Shown in pieces: positions 1-13,300 of a stretch of 64,000 nt of DNA (within the stretch, counting starts at the first letter, position 1; each line of letters starts with the position of its first letter). The notes beneath the pieces were generated by a model. That model was not told the origin of the DNA. It made no database searches and was given only the letters and a program-made list of their open reading frames with translations. Location: the NCBI GenBank assembly GCA_949152475.1, contig OX424569.1, positions 23,233,950 through 23,297,949 on the forward strand, given 5' to 3'. The stretch is from Terebella lapidaria. Lineage: Eukaryota > Annelida > Polychaeta > Terebellida > Terebellidae. The translations under genes were made by a program, and so were the position numbers.

Positions 1-76
1 TGACCGCAGGCACAGGCACAGTCATTACAGTTCGGTGAAAGGATTGTTCAACACTAACTGCTTCTGGTCGTATGTA

Positions 77-121
<45 letters not shown>
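77..121. repeat. (TA)n microsatellite
   Basis: An uninterrupted run of alternating T and A lies just downstream of the last recognisable exon of the THAP gene. It is a simple repeat with no other visible signal. Confidence 0.9.
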
Positions 122-125
<4 letters not shown>

Positions 126-187
126 TCATGTATATTGCAATAAAAGAAAATATGTAAGCTGTTCTCCGATATCACTTCTAGACCAAC

Positions 188-1312
188 CTGCTCTTCGGTT
201 TGTGGTAACAGACTACATGTATATTGGACTTCATCTTCGTCAGTGATGATCTCTGACTAGATACATAAAAAAAAATATTGGAAAGTTCACTATGTAATAC
301 AATCGCTTCATAATTACCTTTTGTTATGTGTTATATTCAAGATCATATTTCACGATTTATTTTATCAAATCAAGAATACAAGTTGTTCAATCCTTATAAT
401 TGTAATACACATTTTGTAAGCACCTGTTGAGATGGAAACTCACCTTGATATCATCTGGTGGTACTGGGTTGTATTTTGTTTCATCTTCTTCAGTTGAACT
501 CACTGCTGCTGAACTCGATGCACATTCAGATTCAGATGATGAAGGATACATCCTTTTAGGTATTGTGTATGTCCTTTGTGTTTTGCTTTGCCTTCTATCT
601 GTGCTATTATTTTGAGTTAATTCTCTTGCTGGAGGTCTTGTTGCTGGGTTTTTTAATATTCTTTTAGGATTTGTTTTGGATCTCGTGGCATGTGGCAGTT
701 TGAGTGTTGGCAGACTGCCAGGTACTAGTTTGTTTTCTTTGGTTTGTGGTAACAGACTATATTGGACATCATCTTCGTCAAGGATTATCTCTGACTAGAA
801 ACATAATACAAAAAAAAGTACACTATGTAATACAATTGTTTCATGAAATATTTTGTTATGTCAGGTTATATTTAAGATTTATTTTTACATACAAGTTTTA
901 TAATTGGAATCCTTATAATCCTTATAATTGTAATACACATTTTGTAAGCACCTGTTGTGATGGAAACTCACCTTGATATCATCTGGTGGTACTGGGTTGT
1001 ATTTTGTTTCATCTTCTTCAGTTGAACTCACTGCTGCTGAACTCGATGCACATTCAGATTCAGATGATGAAGGATACATCCTTTTAGGTATTGTGTATGT
1101 CCTTTGTGTTTTGCTTTGCCTTCTAACTGTGCTATTCCTTTGAGTTAATTTTTGCTTTTTCGGTCTTGTGACTCTTGCTTTTTTAGGTGTTGGGTATGCT
1201 GGAGGTCTTGCTGCTGGGTTTTTGCATACTTTCTTAGGATTGGTTTTGGATCTTGTGGCATGTGGCAGTTTGAGTGTTGGCAGACTGCCAGGTACTAGTT
1301 TGTATCCTTTAC
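188..1312 (-). repeat. Tandem duplication (period about 530-540 bp) inside the THAP gene
   Basis: Exon plus intron sequence occurs twice in direct orientation. The donor at 972 corresponds to one at 444 (offset 528), and the acceptor at 794 to one at 256 (offset 538). The breakpoints fall inside exons, so the middle exon (794-444) begins like the last exon and continues like exon 2. The reading frame stays open across the join. Confidence 0.85.
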
Positions 1313-2475
1313 CTGAAACATAATTTTCATAACTATTTTTTTCCAAAGAAAGTATCTGGAACATGAGAAAATCTTTTGGGTACTAATTAATCTCGAAAAA
1401 TTAGTCACATATATACAGGTGTGAAATTATTATGAATGGTCAGAACTTGCATAAACAATTGAGATGTTCACATACTGGGGCAACAGTCAAACTACAGCAT
1501 TCAACAGGCAAAAGTGTGAAATAACATCTATAGATTCAAATTTCACAGCATGAATATTATCATGGTTATTGGATGCATATATATTCCTCAACAAATTCCA
1601 CAGGGTAAATCCAGTAATTTACTGATCCATTGTAATGGGTGCAATTGTAACTGAAAATACAGGAGTTGAAAGTGAACATCCCTTCGATTGAAAACAAGGA
1701 GCGCGATCCACAAGCACTGGTTCGTATGAACCTGCGCGTTTCATAGAAAAGGTTCTTGTGAACTGGTTCAAGTAAAAGTTGGACCAAATCAGAGAAAGTT
1801 GAACTAGTGGACACTTGGACACATAACTACTCAGAATTAGTAGAAGTAAAGAAAATTGCCCATTGTTCACATGAATGGTTGCTATGGGGATATTCAATAT
1901 TTTTAGAAAGTCAACAATGCATTTAAAAGTTCCAACATTTGAGAAGTGGTTCATATGAACCTACGCGTTCACAGGAAAAGTTCATATGAACCAGTTTGTA
2001 TTTGATTCATCTTTTTGTGATTTGGTGCAAGTTTGAGATTTTTGGTTCAACTTTTTGCTCCAAAACGTGAACCAGTTCATATGAACCAGTGCTTGTGAAA
2101 GCGCTCATATGTTATCCTAGTAGTCAATGCTCAATTCACACATCATTGAGGTCAAACCAAGTGGGATATAATAAATGTTTTGATATGAAACTCACCATGG
2201 AAGAGTAAACATTTTACTCTGTCGAAATGTGCTGTGCAGATGACGCGTGTGTCAGGGTTAATAGGTTTCCCATCCGGACGAGCTACAGCTGCAAGCAACC
2301 TTTCTCGCCACTTGTCAGTTGAAGCATCCTTACCCTTCTTAGGGAACGAACAATAGCTTACATCCTTATTCACCACACTATAGTTATTACATCCCTGTAT
2401 ACAGCACAATTGGCCACGTCTGCTGCCAATATTGAGTGGTGGAGACTTCTTAGCAATCTTGCCTCGATCATTCAT
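188..2475 (-). CDS. THAP zinc-finger protein with duplicated exon (3' end uncertain)
   Basis: Predicted exons on the minus strand are 2475-2196, 1312-972, 794-444 and 256-about 188, joined at GT-AG sites with matching phases (1, 0, 0). Exon 1 encodes a C2CH THAP finger: two early cysteines (CCIQGC), a central aromatic and basic stretch, then C-T-A-H. The motif that closes THAP domains, usually AVPTIF-like, appears as SLPTLKLP at the start of exon 2, so the domain spans the first intron. The rest is basic (Lys/Arg/Pro-rich), then Ser/Glu-rich and acidic, which suits a DNA-binding nuclear factor or transposase-derived protein. I chose the ATG at 2475 because a good acceptor (TTGCACAG) lies just upstream; an in-frame ATG at 2508 is the alternative. 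Exon 3 is a chimera made by tandem duplication. The last exon boundary and stop are uncertain, and no transposase core is visible. Confidence 0.7.
1699..2106. mobile_element. MITE-like element with terminal inverted repeats
   Basis: Ends of the form GAGCGC...CACAAGCACTGGTTC are inverted at the two sides. The inside is rich in the 14 bp palindrome GGTTCATATGAACC or one-base variants (1719-1732, 1948-1961, 1979-1992, 2074-2087). It has no coding capacity. It sits in the first intron of the THAP gene. I could not define a target-site duplication. Confidence 0.55.
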
Positions 2476-2934
2476 TTTAATATCCTGTGCAAGTGTATAA
2501 CACAACATTCAATGTACAGTAGTCATCTATTCGCCATGCAGCAAATCATTAAGAATATACAGTATTAACCGCATTGTAGCCTATACAGTACGTCTAATAA
2601 TTCATATTCGTCGTCTGCATCGAAGTCAAGGACTCATTGGGCGATAATAGGCGGATATCACAGGTTCATGTCCATTTTCGCCGCCATCGCGATTGCAGCT
2701 ATACAAATTGCGACCTTATAATGAAATACATATCTAATGTCACAAGGTAAATAGATAGTAACTGATATTATATCGAGCAATTGTACCAAAAAGTTTGAAA
2801 CGTCTCTAAAAAGTACCCACGTCCAAATCAAATCCGTGTTTTATGCTACTTCATTTTGATATTGGGAATTTTTGAACTGCCAATTAACTTACTTGTATGG
2901 AGTTCCTGAAGGGACATTACAACTTACCACTTAC

Positions 2935-3740
2935 TGCTGTTGTGGTAGTTCTTGGAATTTTGGACAATCTCGAGAAGGTCCAGGGCAAACTTGAGCACTC
3001 TAATTGACAAGCAGGGAAACATTGGATTTGACTGATAAATTTGAATAAATCAAACCTCGCATATGAATGTATTTAATCATTGAATAAACATGTGGGAAAA
3101 GTTTTATAAATTCATATTCCTCGATTTAAATTGGAAGGAATCTTGTATCAATATGGTTTGCTGCTGTCGTGGTCATTCTTGGGCATTTGGACATTCTCGG
3201 GGATGCCCAGTTTGCCCAGGACAATCTTGGAATATAAAATGTTTCTTATTAAATATTGTCTGTAAACAGCAAACAATTTTTGCACAATTTTCCTCCAATT
3301 TAAATCGAGGAATATAAATTCATACAATATTCCCACATGTTTATTCAATGATTAAATACATTTATATAGAGGTTTGTTTTATTCAAATTTATCAGTCAAA
3401 TTCACTGTGTTTCCCTGCTTGTCAATTTTCTGGCATACAAATAGCTTTGTATAATCCAACTTGGTTATTAAACACAAGTTACACAATATTCATTTGCCAT
3501 ATTGTCAAGAATTAAACCAATATCATCATGGTGAAGCGCCCTTCCAAAAAGGCCCAGGGCCATTTTGGAATGCTCAAGTTTGCACTGGATCTTCTCGAGA
3601 TTGTCCAAATTTCCAAGAATGACCACAACACTGTTCACATCCAATATTTAATTAGAAACATTTTATATTCCAAGATTGTCCTGGGCAAAGTAGGCATCCC
3701 GAGAATGTCAAAATGCCCAAGAATGAGCACGACACTATTC
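2935..3740. repeat. Large nested imperfect palindrome
   Basis: Several blocks recur as reverse complements. About 3008-3145 pairs with 3297-3422, 2940-3000 with 3566-3630, and 3165-3265 with 3650-3735. The arms carry phrases such as CATGTTTATTCAATGATTAAA in both orientations. The arms could fold into a long hairpin. The short reading frames found here are by-products of the repeat. Confidence 0.75.
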
Positions 3741-4179
3741 TTACCACATACCGCTTACTACTTACCAGCTAGCTTACGACTTACTAAGTTTACTCCTACT
3801 CACCACTATACCACATGTATACCACTTAAGTATATATATATTAACTTACTGTACTACATACAGTGTACCACTTACTAGGTACCATTTACTCTGGCCAGGG
3901 GATTCGTCATGACGCAAGGTTGCCGTTGGAGGTGATTTGGCAGCACAACAACAGGGAGTTTGCGAGAAATTGTTGTTATTGTTCAAGTACATGAATTGTA
4001 AGTAGGACTAGTGATCGGGTGATTCATGAGGACCCCAGTTACACACAGACTGGCAGACAGGTTGAAGTAGGAATATGTAATTGGGGAAACTCGAACTCGA
4101 ACTATCATCTCGATCTGTCAACTCGAACTGACAAACCCCCACACTCCCATTTAGCAGTTTAGATCTAGGCCTAAATTAT

Positions 4180-4974
4180 CAGGGTACCTAATCATCGACC
4201 CTGTCCTAAGTGTCCTTAATCATCGACCCCTGCAAACACCTGTGCAAAACAGACATCTGACAAAAACCACATTGAAAACTAATACACATTTCAGCACATT
4301 TCACATTTTAGTTTATTGAAGTTTTGCCCAGCCGTTTGCAGGGTCGAAGATTACCGGGGATCCCCGTATTTAAGCCCCTCTTTGGATAAGCCCATTGGCT
4401 AATACAAGGGGAGTACTACTCTTGTATAAGCCCATGGGCTTATAAACGGAATAAAATTTTGTCTCGCATCAGGACTGGGCCTATATTTGGGGAAAACGTA
4501 GTTGACGTTTTGTTTTTCGTAGGAGACATTGGTAAGTGTTGGCTCCTAGAATAAGCCACTGAAATGAAATTGATAGAAGAAGTACGTATATGCCTTGCCT
4601 AGGGATACTATAGTATACACGTGACCAGCTGGATTTTATCCGGTACATGCATGCATATTCGTCATGCGTGCGTTTAATATGACAGTGAATATCTGTGATA
4701 TTCTATCTTTATGGAACTATAGAATAAAATGTCTGTATAAATATAGTTATTTATATAGTTATTAGAAGTGCTTTCCTGTCTAATACATTGTAAATTCAAG
4801 CGTGCAAAATAAAAATCGTGAAATTATCATTCCCCAAATATAAGCCCATGGGCCTAGGCCTATATATGGAGTTAAATTTCATTCGACACAACCCCTCTTC
4901 CCCAATTATAAGCCCAGGGCTTAAATACGGGGATCCCCGGTAGGGAGAGGGTCGATGATTATATAGGTACTCTG
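4180..4974. mobile_element. MITE, TIR CAGRGTACCT...ATCATCGACCCT
   Basis: The two ends are inverted copies of CAGRGTACCT followed by ATCATCGACCCT. A second inner inverted pair is ACCGGGGATCCCCGTATTTAAGCCC (4356-4380 against 4916-4941), itself centred on a palindrome. It is non-coding. A shorter relative lies at 5485-5656. Confidence 0.6.
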
Positions 4975-5484
4975 ACGCTAGGCCTACCACTTACTATACT
5001 TACTAGCTCTAGTTAGTTACCACTCACTACTTACTTCTTACCACTTGCAACAATTGCAACGAAATGTGGCAAGAAATGCAACCAACTTTTACGAGAAATG
5101 GTTGCTACAATTGCAACGAAATAGTAAGCAGTAATGTAACCAGTACAGCCGTAATAGTAAGTCGTAATGTCCCTTCAGGAACTCCATACCTTCGGAGCTT
5201 CATAGTTCATAGGCTTTGCCTTTTTGATCTGTTTGATGAGTTTTCTGACTTTAGGTAGAATCTAAACTTTCAACGCCGCTGACATAGAACAACAGTGACA
5301 TTCAGATTGTTTACACAAGTCTTCATCGAATTTGACAAAGCATACGATCGTCACCGTGGTCTCGTAGATGGTGCACTGGACGGTAGATAGATCTATATCT
5401 ACAGCTGACAGTCATAGTGCACTGACAGTCACAGTGTGAGTGTCAGTGACTCTCTACGCCATGCCATTGCCGCCCATGCCCTAT

Positions 5485-5656
5485 GCTACCTAATCATCGA
5501 CCCTCTCCCTAATCCCCGACCCCTGCAAACGCTTGGGCAAAACTTGAATAAACTAAAATGTGAAATGTGTATTAGGGGTACTTTCAATGGTTTTCGTCAG
5601 ATGTCTGTTTTGCACAGCTGTTGGATCAAGGACAGGGTCGATGATCAGGTACTCTG
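5485..5656. mobile_element. Short relative of the 4180-4974 MITE
   Basis: It has the same ends (TACCTAATCATCGACCCT and its inverse before AGGTACTCTG). Its internal sequence around the CCCCTGCAAACGC phrase is an inverted relative of 4190-4350. Length is about 172 bp. It is probably an internal-deletion derivative of the same family. Confidence 0.55.
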
Positions 5657-7350
5657 ACACTACGTGTAGGGTATTATCAGATTATAGGGTCGGGTCGGCA
5701 GTATTCGAGCAGAGGCAGTATTCAATCAATCAGAAGTGACCCCCCTCAAATAAAGGAAAGCTCGCACTCGCAAATCATTTTCTTTGTAGGCCTACATTTT
5801 GTTCAGACTTGTTCCGCATGTCTGTGTACAACTACTTGAGTGGAAGCAGACATATATCAATTTTCTCAAATCTTGAGTAGATCTATACTGTTGATTTCAC
5901 AGCCATTTCTGTCTTGTGCCGCTAGAGATTTGTTGATGTTTAAATTACGTAACACATTAGAAATGTATATACGTCATTTGTTCATTCCACCTGGTTGTAA
6001 ATATGGCTTTGTTCACACTGACTGAAGGCAGACTTATTCAATGTGCTAAAGTATTTGACAGTCGTTTCCGTCACGCGTGGGTTGAGATTTAGAATGTTGA
6101 TGTTCAAATTGTAACAAAGTAGAACTGTAAAAATGTGAATTACAAAATGCAAAAGAATCAGGTTTTTATCATTTATCCGCATATTTTTAAAAAATGTCTT
6201 AAGTGATCGAATACTGCCGAAGCTGCTCGGATTCTGCCGTCTCTGCCAGTGTACTCCAGAAAATAACTGCTCCCCATTTCAATCATGCAGGCGGAAACCA
6301 TGTATACATACTATTACTTATCGATTTTTTTGTTAGCCTTTGTCAAAAAACCTTTTTATCTTTTGTTGTTTTGGAAGAAACACTATCCGCTTGAAAACTG
6401 CCGACGCGACCCTAGTATTTAAATTAACTCAATGTTAAATGGTCTTACTTTGGTGGTCCATAACACCTTCTTAAAAAAAAAGTTTTGTTGTGATTTTTTA
6501 CTAGAACATACATTGGAGTGTATTCTACACACATGCTGCTTCAAAAAGATTGCAGTCGTACAATTTTAGCAAGTAAATGAGTTCCCACTCACCCCCCCCC
6601 CCCCCACCCACCACCATGCTGCAGGGGCATCAACATCACAAAGATATAAAAACTGCAACAACCAAAATTTTTTTTAATTGTTCCCAAATCATTTTTAATT
6701 TGTGGTAAATTGAACATTTTCGAGCTGAACGCCTTTGATTTTCCCTTCATGTCCATGGAAAACATACTCTGTGATCATAATATTCAACAATTCAGCAGCG
6801 GGTTACTCCATCACTGGCCTGTATGCAAGCATTTCATTGTGACTTGCATGATCAATACGATTTCTGGATATCATATTGTGGAATACGATCCCATTCGACA
6901 CTAAGTGCTATGGCCAGTTGCGTACATTGAGGGACGATTGACCACAAAACACTGCCTCCCAGAAACGTTAAATTCTGTCATATTTTTTATTCAACCACGC
7001 ATGAGATAATTTTCATTATCTTCATTCATACATGCAATATTTACAAGAAACATGATAGAAACATGGAGAACAAATTTATGTGCATTTTGGTGTGCAATTT
7101 GTCATTGTAGACTGACTATTGCCTCATCAATGATGAATATGATAGAGCGATTCCAGACTTTTGACGGGCAGTATAGCATCTGAGGCAACCAAGTAATCAT
7201 CACAAATCAATTTGTTACCAGCAAGGATCCTTCGTTGATTCACTCCTTATTTCTTTGTTTTCAGAAAAGATTTATTTACTTCGTGGTCTTCAGGAAATGT
7301 TATGCACATGTTATTCCTACAGACAGATCTAGATCGACATTACCGTTACG
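5657..7350. other. Intergenic region upstream of EXOC3
   Basis: I see no convincing gene. Short poly-A, poly-T and poly-C runs are present (for example the C-run near 6592-6606). The 5' UTR and promoter of EXOC3 should lie at the right end, perhaps with an upstream non-coding exon, but I recognise no core promoter motif. Confidence 0.5.
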
Positions 7351-10300
7351 ATGGCTTCCATGAGTGCATCTACCCGAGCCACACTAGAGCTGGCAAACTT
7401 GGAAATGGAAGCCCAGGCAACAGCTCGTAAAAAAGTAGCGAATCTACTACAGGTCTGTATTAAAAATTTAACACATGTGCGTGCAATAAACAACATGCTG
7501 TGTTCTGTGTACCTACGATGTTGAAATTGTGTTGATATGGAACCCGCTTCTTATTTTTGAAGCGGTCAGACCAGCTTGACAAAGTTGAGCCAATACGCAA
7601 ACGGGTGTCCAGGAAAAAGGTTAGCTCATGCAAAAACTTATGAATAAAGACTTGATACAGTTCTGTATTCATTGTTCCATTTTACCGTGTATTTCTTGCC
7701 ATTGGAAGTAAACAAATTTGGCAAGATAAAAGCAAAAAAAGTTATATGAAGTGATATTCCTCTTGTAGGCATCTGTTGAGGCGATGCTCAAGACCGCAGT
7801 GCAATCTCAACTTGACGGGGTTCGAACGGGAATGAATCAGCTGCAGAATGCTGTACAGGACATCAAAAACATCAGAGAACAGTGAGTGTATCCAACACAT
7901 CATCACTTAATTCTTAGTTATTATTGGCCAGCATATAGCACTGGTCTTCTGATGTTTAGAAATAGAGAAACCCCGAGAAACTGGTCACAGTATGTTATAC
8001 CATCATCATTGCAGGCTGAAGGAGATAGAAGATTTCTACAAGTCAGTTGAAGGACTTGAGTGCAAGCTGAAGGAAGTTGCTGAAGAGAATTCCAAACACA
8101 GCCAGCTTGCGGCAGCAGTGGAGAACCTCAAACACATTTTCACTGTTCCTGAAACTGTCAAAAAGTGTGAGGAATACATCAGCGATGGAAAGTTGCTGCA
8201 TGCTCACAAATGGTGCGGTTTTATGAAACATAGCTTGTGAGATGAGAAATGAGTCTGATTACATGTGATACACATTTACATGTATGTGTTTTTGGCGATC
8301 TGTATGCATCATACATACCGGGGTATATTCATATTTATCTGTGATGTGTTGTATAGCTTGGCGGATCTGGAGAGGTCACGAGATGATTTACTGTTTGAGC
8401 TTCACAAGCAAACAACACAAAGTCCCACTGACATTAATGTAAGTCTGTGTTCTGTAGCATCAGATGAATACAGTCACTACTTACCAGATTTATTTAGTTA
8501 GATTCTTCATGTTAAAAGCATTGTTACCTTGCATGTTCATTAAATATCTGTGTCATGACCAGTTGCATTTAGTGACCTTGGCCAACACTTTCTGTGGTCA
8601 CTTTCGAATTCAGCTCATCATCAGTACACTCGAGCCGAGTTGATCGTATTATCATATCACAATCCTGTAACATTGCAGACAGTTAATCACTACTTCTCGG
8701 GAGTTGAGAAGCTGTCCGAGTCGTTGGGCAAGCAGCTGTGGCTGTTGTTACAGAGAACTCTGATCACCCTGCAGCGGGACCCCACGATTATCGTATCGGT
8801 TCTTCGAATCATAGAGCGGGAGGAACGGTAGGGTGATGGTGCAATATATTCGCTCCATATCTTTTCAATGGGAATAATGATCTATCTATGCCAATGGAGG
8901 GACAAATTGAACTCCTAGTCACATTCAGGAGTTCTCTTTCGCAGCACTGATGCAGTCATGCTCAAGCGGTTCGACCAGACTGGATTTTTACCTCCAGGAC
9001 GGCCCAAGAGATGGCGACAGAGAGCTTTCAGCATCCTAGAACAGGCTGTCTTGTCCAGGTTTGAATCGTGCTGTGGGAAGAAGTGGAATTTCAAAAGCAT
9101 TCAAACAATGTGAATGCGGTTGCATTTTATCTTTCCTAGACTAGACAAGTTACTGTCGTCTTTCAGGATCGAGGGAAATCAGTGCGAGGATCGCTCGACC
9201 AATAAAATGTGGCTTGTTCGACACCTGGAAATCACACGGCAAATTGTCCTCGACGACCTCAAGGTCATCAAGGTCTGTATCTTCAAGGTCTAGGTCTGGC
9301 TGTTGAATGTCGGTAGCCTGAGTCTAGCTGTGCTGTGACTCGATGGAAAGTGTTTGGGCACACCTAGCCTGTGAAAATTGCATGCTTTCGTTTCAGACTT
9401 TATGTGATCCATGCTTCCCGCCTCATTATAATATTGTCAACAAATATGTTGAGATGTACCACAACAGCATCTCACAGCATGTGAGTATGACTACATGTAC
9501 ATTGATCATAAACGTTATCATATAAGTACACATTACACAGGTGATTCAGTCATGGTGCTGATTGCTACAGTAAAACCAACGAACATTTCCTGATGGAAGT
9601 TTTGTTGTTTACCCTTTGAGCAGCTGATAGAGATCATACAGATGGGTCTTGAAGGCAATGAAATTGTCACACTTCTGACTTGGACCCACGACTATCTGTA
9701 AGTTGCGATAACTGGGTATGTTTGATATTAGTGATGATCATGGTAATGTGCACACGCACATTTTGGAGATTTGAGTTTAAGTTAAATTACATTTTCCATG
9801 TAGAGAATTTTGTAATAATGTTTGCTGTGCAGGTCCAAGGACATGATGGGAAGCCCGACCCTGAACCTGGACATGACTGAGTACAGTCCACTGCTGGAGC
9901 CCAGGCTCCTTAGTCAGCTACAGGACTCGTGAGTACAGCAGATGCTGCTGGGTGGAGGGGCTGTGATACTGGGATTTTTAGGGGCTAATGAAATTTTGGG
10001 AGGGTCATCGATCAATTAATGTGTTTTGGATCACGTAAAAGCTCATAAAAATTCATTTGTTCACTTGGCGACTGAACTAGGCATCTTTTTCGTGCCACCA
10101 GGTTCTCTTATATAGAATATGTATGTCATGGTTGTCAATTGTTTTTCTAGGTATCTGCAGAATATGAGAAAAAACTTCCAAGAATGGATGGGAAACTCAC
10201 TGACAAAAGACAACGGGGTAAGTGAGAGGCCTTGCATCTGTGATCTATTTAAAACCACACAGACAATACCAAACCTTGTTCTTTCCTTTGTCCACACATA

Positions 10301-13300
10301 ACTTGAAAGTATTAGGAATTCATAACATGTAGTGAATTCACCAATTTGCATAGACGACGATGCTCTGAAGAATGCTCTGCCCAACACATTTCCTCTAAAC
10401 ATATAATGTAGAATTGTATATCATTGTGACACCCCCCCCCCCCCTTGTCTCTGCAGGATTGGTATCGACCACAGCCCCCTGATGCAGACCCTAAGGGTTA
10501 CTATCTGACCTCCCTGCCAGTTATACTGTTCCAGATGATCCAGCAAAATGTAAGAAAATGAACATTTTCCAACTGTACAATCTTGCTTCAGCTTGGTGGA
10601 CATGCACCTATAAGCATGTAGTTCAAGACAAGACTAGAAGTTCTGTCACTGTTTGCCTAACAAGAGAGTTACCCAATGTGATGAAGGCATTGCATTTCAG
10701 CAGAAATGCCTTTATGGTTTTAGCAGAATTTGTTTTCTTCTTCTTTTTTATTCCGCTGTTTTGGTTTCTGGACAATAACTTTATTTTGCCTTGATGTATC
10801 CTTGCCAAATTTTCACCACTGGGCAGAAATGATATGTGGAAGAACCCTATTCTTTTTTAACCAGATCCAAGGTCCGTGAGGATGAAATCAAGGTTGATTT
10901 TGAGACTTGGCTTCCAGACGATAACTCAAAGAACATTCATGTAGTGGCTGCAGATCTTTGCAAAGATCCCTATTGATTTTGGGATCAATCCGTTGAACGA
11001 TCTTTGACCTGGAGCTCGAAAGAATTTTTGCTGATTCATCCTTGAGGCTTTCATGCATATCTCGGAAACGGTGTTCCATAGAGCGAAACGAACAATATTT
11101 TTGAACTCGTCTCCGTAAGGGGTATTAGGGCTAACCTTTGACCTTAGACCTTAAATTTTTCATTTTCGTCGATATCTCAGAAACGGTGAGTCATGAGCGA
11201 AACGGACAATAACTGTAGACTCGTCGCCCTAGACAAGCATGTCTAAGGGATATCAGGGATGACCTTGACCTTAAATTTTTTTCCGGGACCGTCATAGAGT
11301 CAGGGCAAACTTGTTATGAATATCATAACCCAAATGCTTCCAAGGCATGTTTAGGCCTTGACGTCTAGTTCGTAGCTTGTTTATAGCATCTTGACTAGTC
11401 ATCTAGAGAAACATTTCTAGTGAGGAGATAATATCAGAGATCACCAAAATACACTATTATTGGTTAGTGTGTGTAATATCTACTTAACATGTGATATATT
11501 TCTTGAATCGGTGTACCCTCTTCCTATCAGTTACAAGTTGCCAAGACAATCAGCGATGCGCTTGTGTACCAGGGAGCCTCGCTCTGTATGGATGAGCTGT
11601 CGTTCTTCATAACCACATACAAAGGACAACTACAGACTTTCCGGGACAAGCACTATCAGAATCGCAGTGAACCTGAGTACTTCCTTCACTATATGGTATG
11701 TTCATGTCCAAATTCACGTAAAATTCGAAAAAAAATAGTCTTCTGTATCATGCACTTGGTTAGCTTAGCAGACAAATAGAAATCAAAACCGAGACTTGTT
11801 TGGTGACAGGAATTTTCAAGCTGGAACATTATATTGTGTGTCTACATTGTTTTGACTGCAGATTGCCAACATCAACAACTGTGAGACTCTGGCAAAGTTT
11901 TCAGAAGATTTACGCGAGAAACACACATCGGACACGTCCACTGACAAACAGCGGTTCTCCGTTGTAACCAACCAGTTTCACAATCTAATATCCGAGCTGT
12001 AAGTGAACAAAACAGCCTTTTCAGTTCCATCAAAATGAATAATTTGCAACTTGACACATGATATTCTGATACTGTGACAGCCTAATTTACTTTTCAGATG
12101 TGAAGGCTTATTGGAAGAAGTCTTCTTGGATTTAGATTCACACATCCAAGAACTGGTCACGAGAAAATGGTTTGTAAAATTCCAGGAATTACCGGTACTC
12201 ACCACGTACACATGCACAGAAAGTGGTTGGTGCCTTGACTTTAGTACACATCTCATACACATCTCATACAGGTGGGTAGCTAATGAATAAAGCTGATGTT
12301 GCAGGCTCTCAAGTCCTCTGGCAGTGGATACAATCTGTGTAACCTTTGAGGATTATGCAGGAGATTTTGTCCACTTGAAGCCTGCCTACTACGACCTTGT
12401 GCTGCAGAAAGGTCGCACACAAGTGGCCACACAGTACATCAAGGCCATGTTCACAAGGTTTGTTTACAGGTCATGAGTGATTCACACTGATGGAATCTTG
12501 CAGTCCCTCTGAGTTTATTTTATACATCACCAATCTAAACTACTACATGCTCCTTTTCGATCCTTTGGATCGTTCTGGATAGAAATTCGCGTACTGAAAG
12601 CAAGGCACGATCGTCTGCCTGCATGACTCGAGCGCTCCTTTTGCCGCCAAAACCGCCGCGCATATGCGCGCGCAGCTGCGCAGAAGCTTCACTTTTCTGT
12701 CCACCGCCATTTTTGCTTGGCAGCTTTGGATTTTGGTTCCCGGTGAATTCGTAGAATTTAGTCTGCAAACTAGACTTTTGCGATATATTCTTACGGAATT
12801 TCACCTGCCACGTTCATAGACATCGTTTTGTGTCTATTTGGATAAGTATTGGTCGATAGTTTGTTACTTGCTAGATCGTCAGCGATTTGTATAGCCAGTT
12901 CACCCTATTATCGTCCCATCCGTCGTACTTGATAGTGTACTTGTTGTTTACATCTATCAATAGTTCTACGTTAATTTTCTACTGTATATATATTGTCGTA
13001 TACTGTAGTTTATATATTCGAAGTCCTCTTAGCGTTCTTTTTCAGCGCAGTCTCAGGTTTGCTTATTTTGCCCGCCCTGTTACTGTGTGTGGTTAGTTCC
13101 CTTTCGTGATCATGACTTCACAATCCTCCCTTGGTACCGGTGCCATGGACGAACGTCCATGCCCGAAGTGTCTGGTCAATACCCTCCGAGGAGGGGAGAA
13201 ACACAGTTTGTGTTTCGACTGTTTGGACCATGGCCCGGTATCTATGGAGGATTTGAGGTGTGATCTGTGCCGTTTCTGGCGTCCCTCTTCCTTCGTGCAG

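Larger units (their letters stand above)
2895..5189. mobile_element. Fold-back element with 26 bp perfect inverted ends
   Basis: Bases 2895-2920 and 5164-5189 are exact reverse complements (GTATGGAGTTCCTGAAGGGA...), and similarity continues a few bases inward with one mismatch. Subterminal stretches are made of short ACCACTTACT-like repeats (about 3750-3890 and 4990-5050). The interior contains the palindrome at 2935-3740 and an inserted MITE. There is no transposase-like reading frame, so it is probably non-autonomous; the superfamily is not known. Confidence 0.6.

Noticed and set aside
1..35. Possible LTR remnant (GGCACAGTCATTAC)
   Set aside because: About 25 bases resemble part of the LTR near 54456-54480, too short and imperfect to call.
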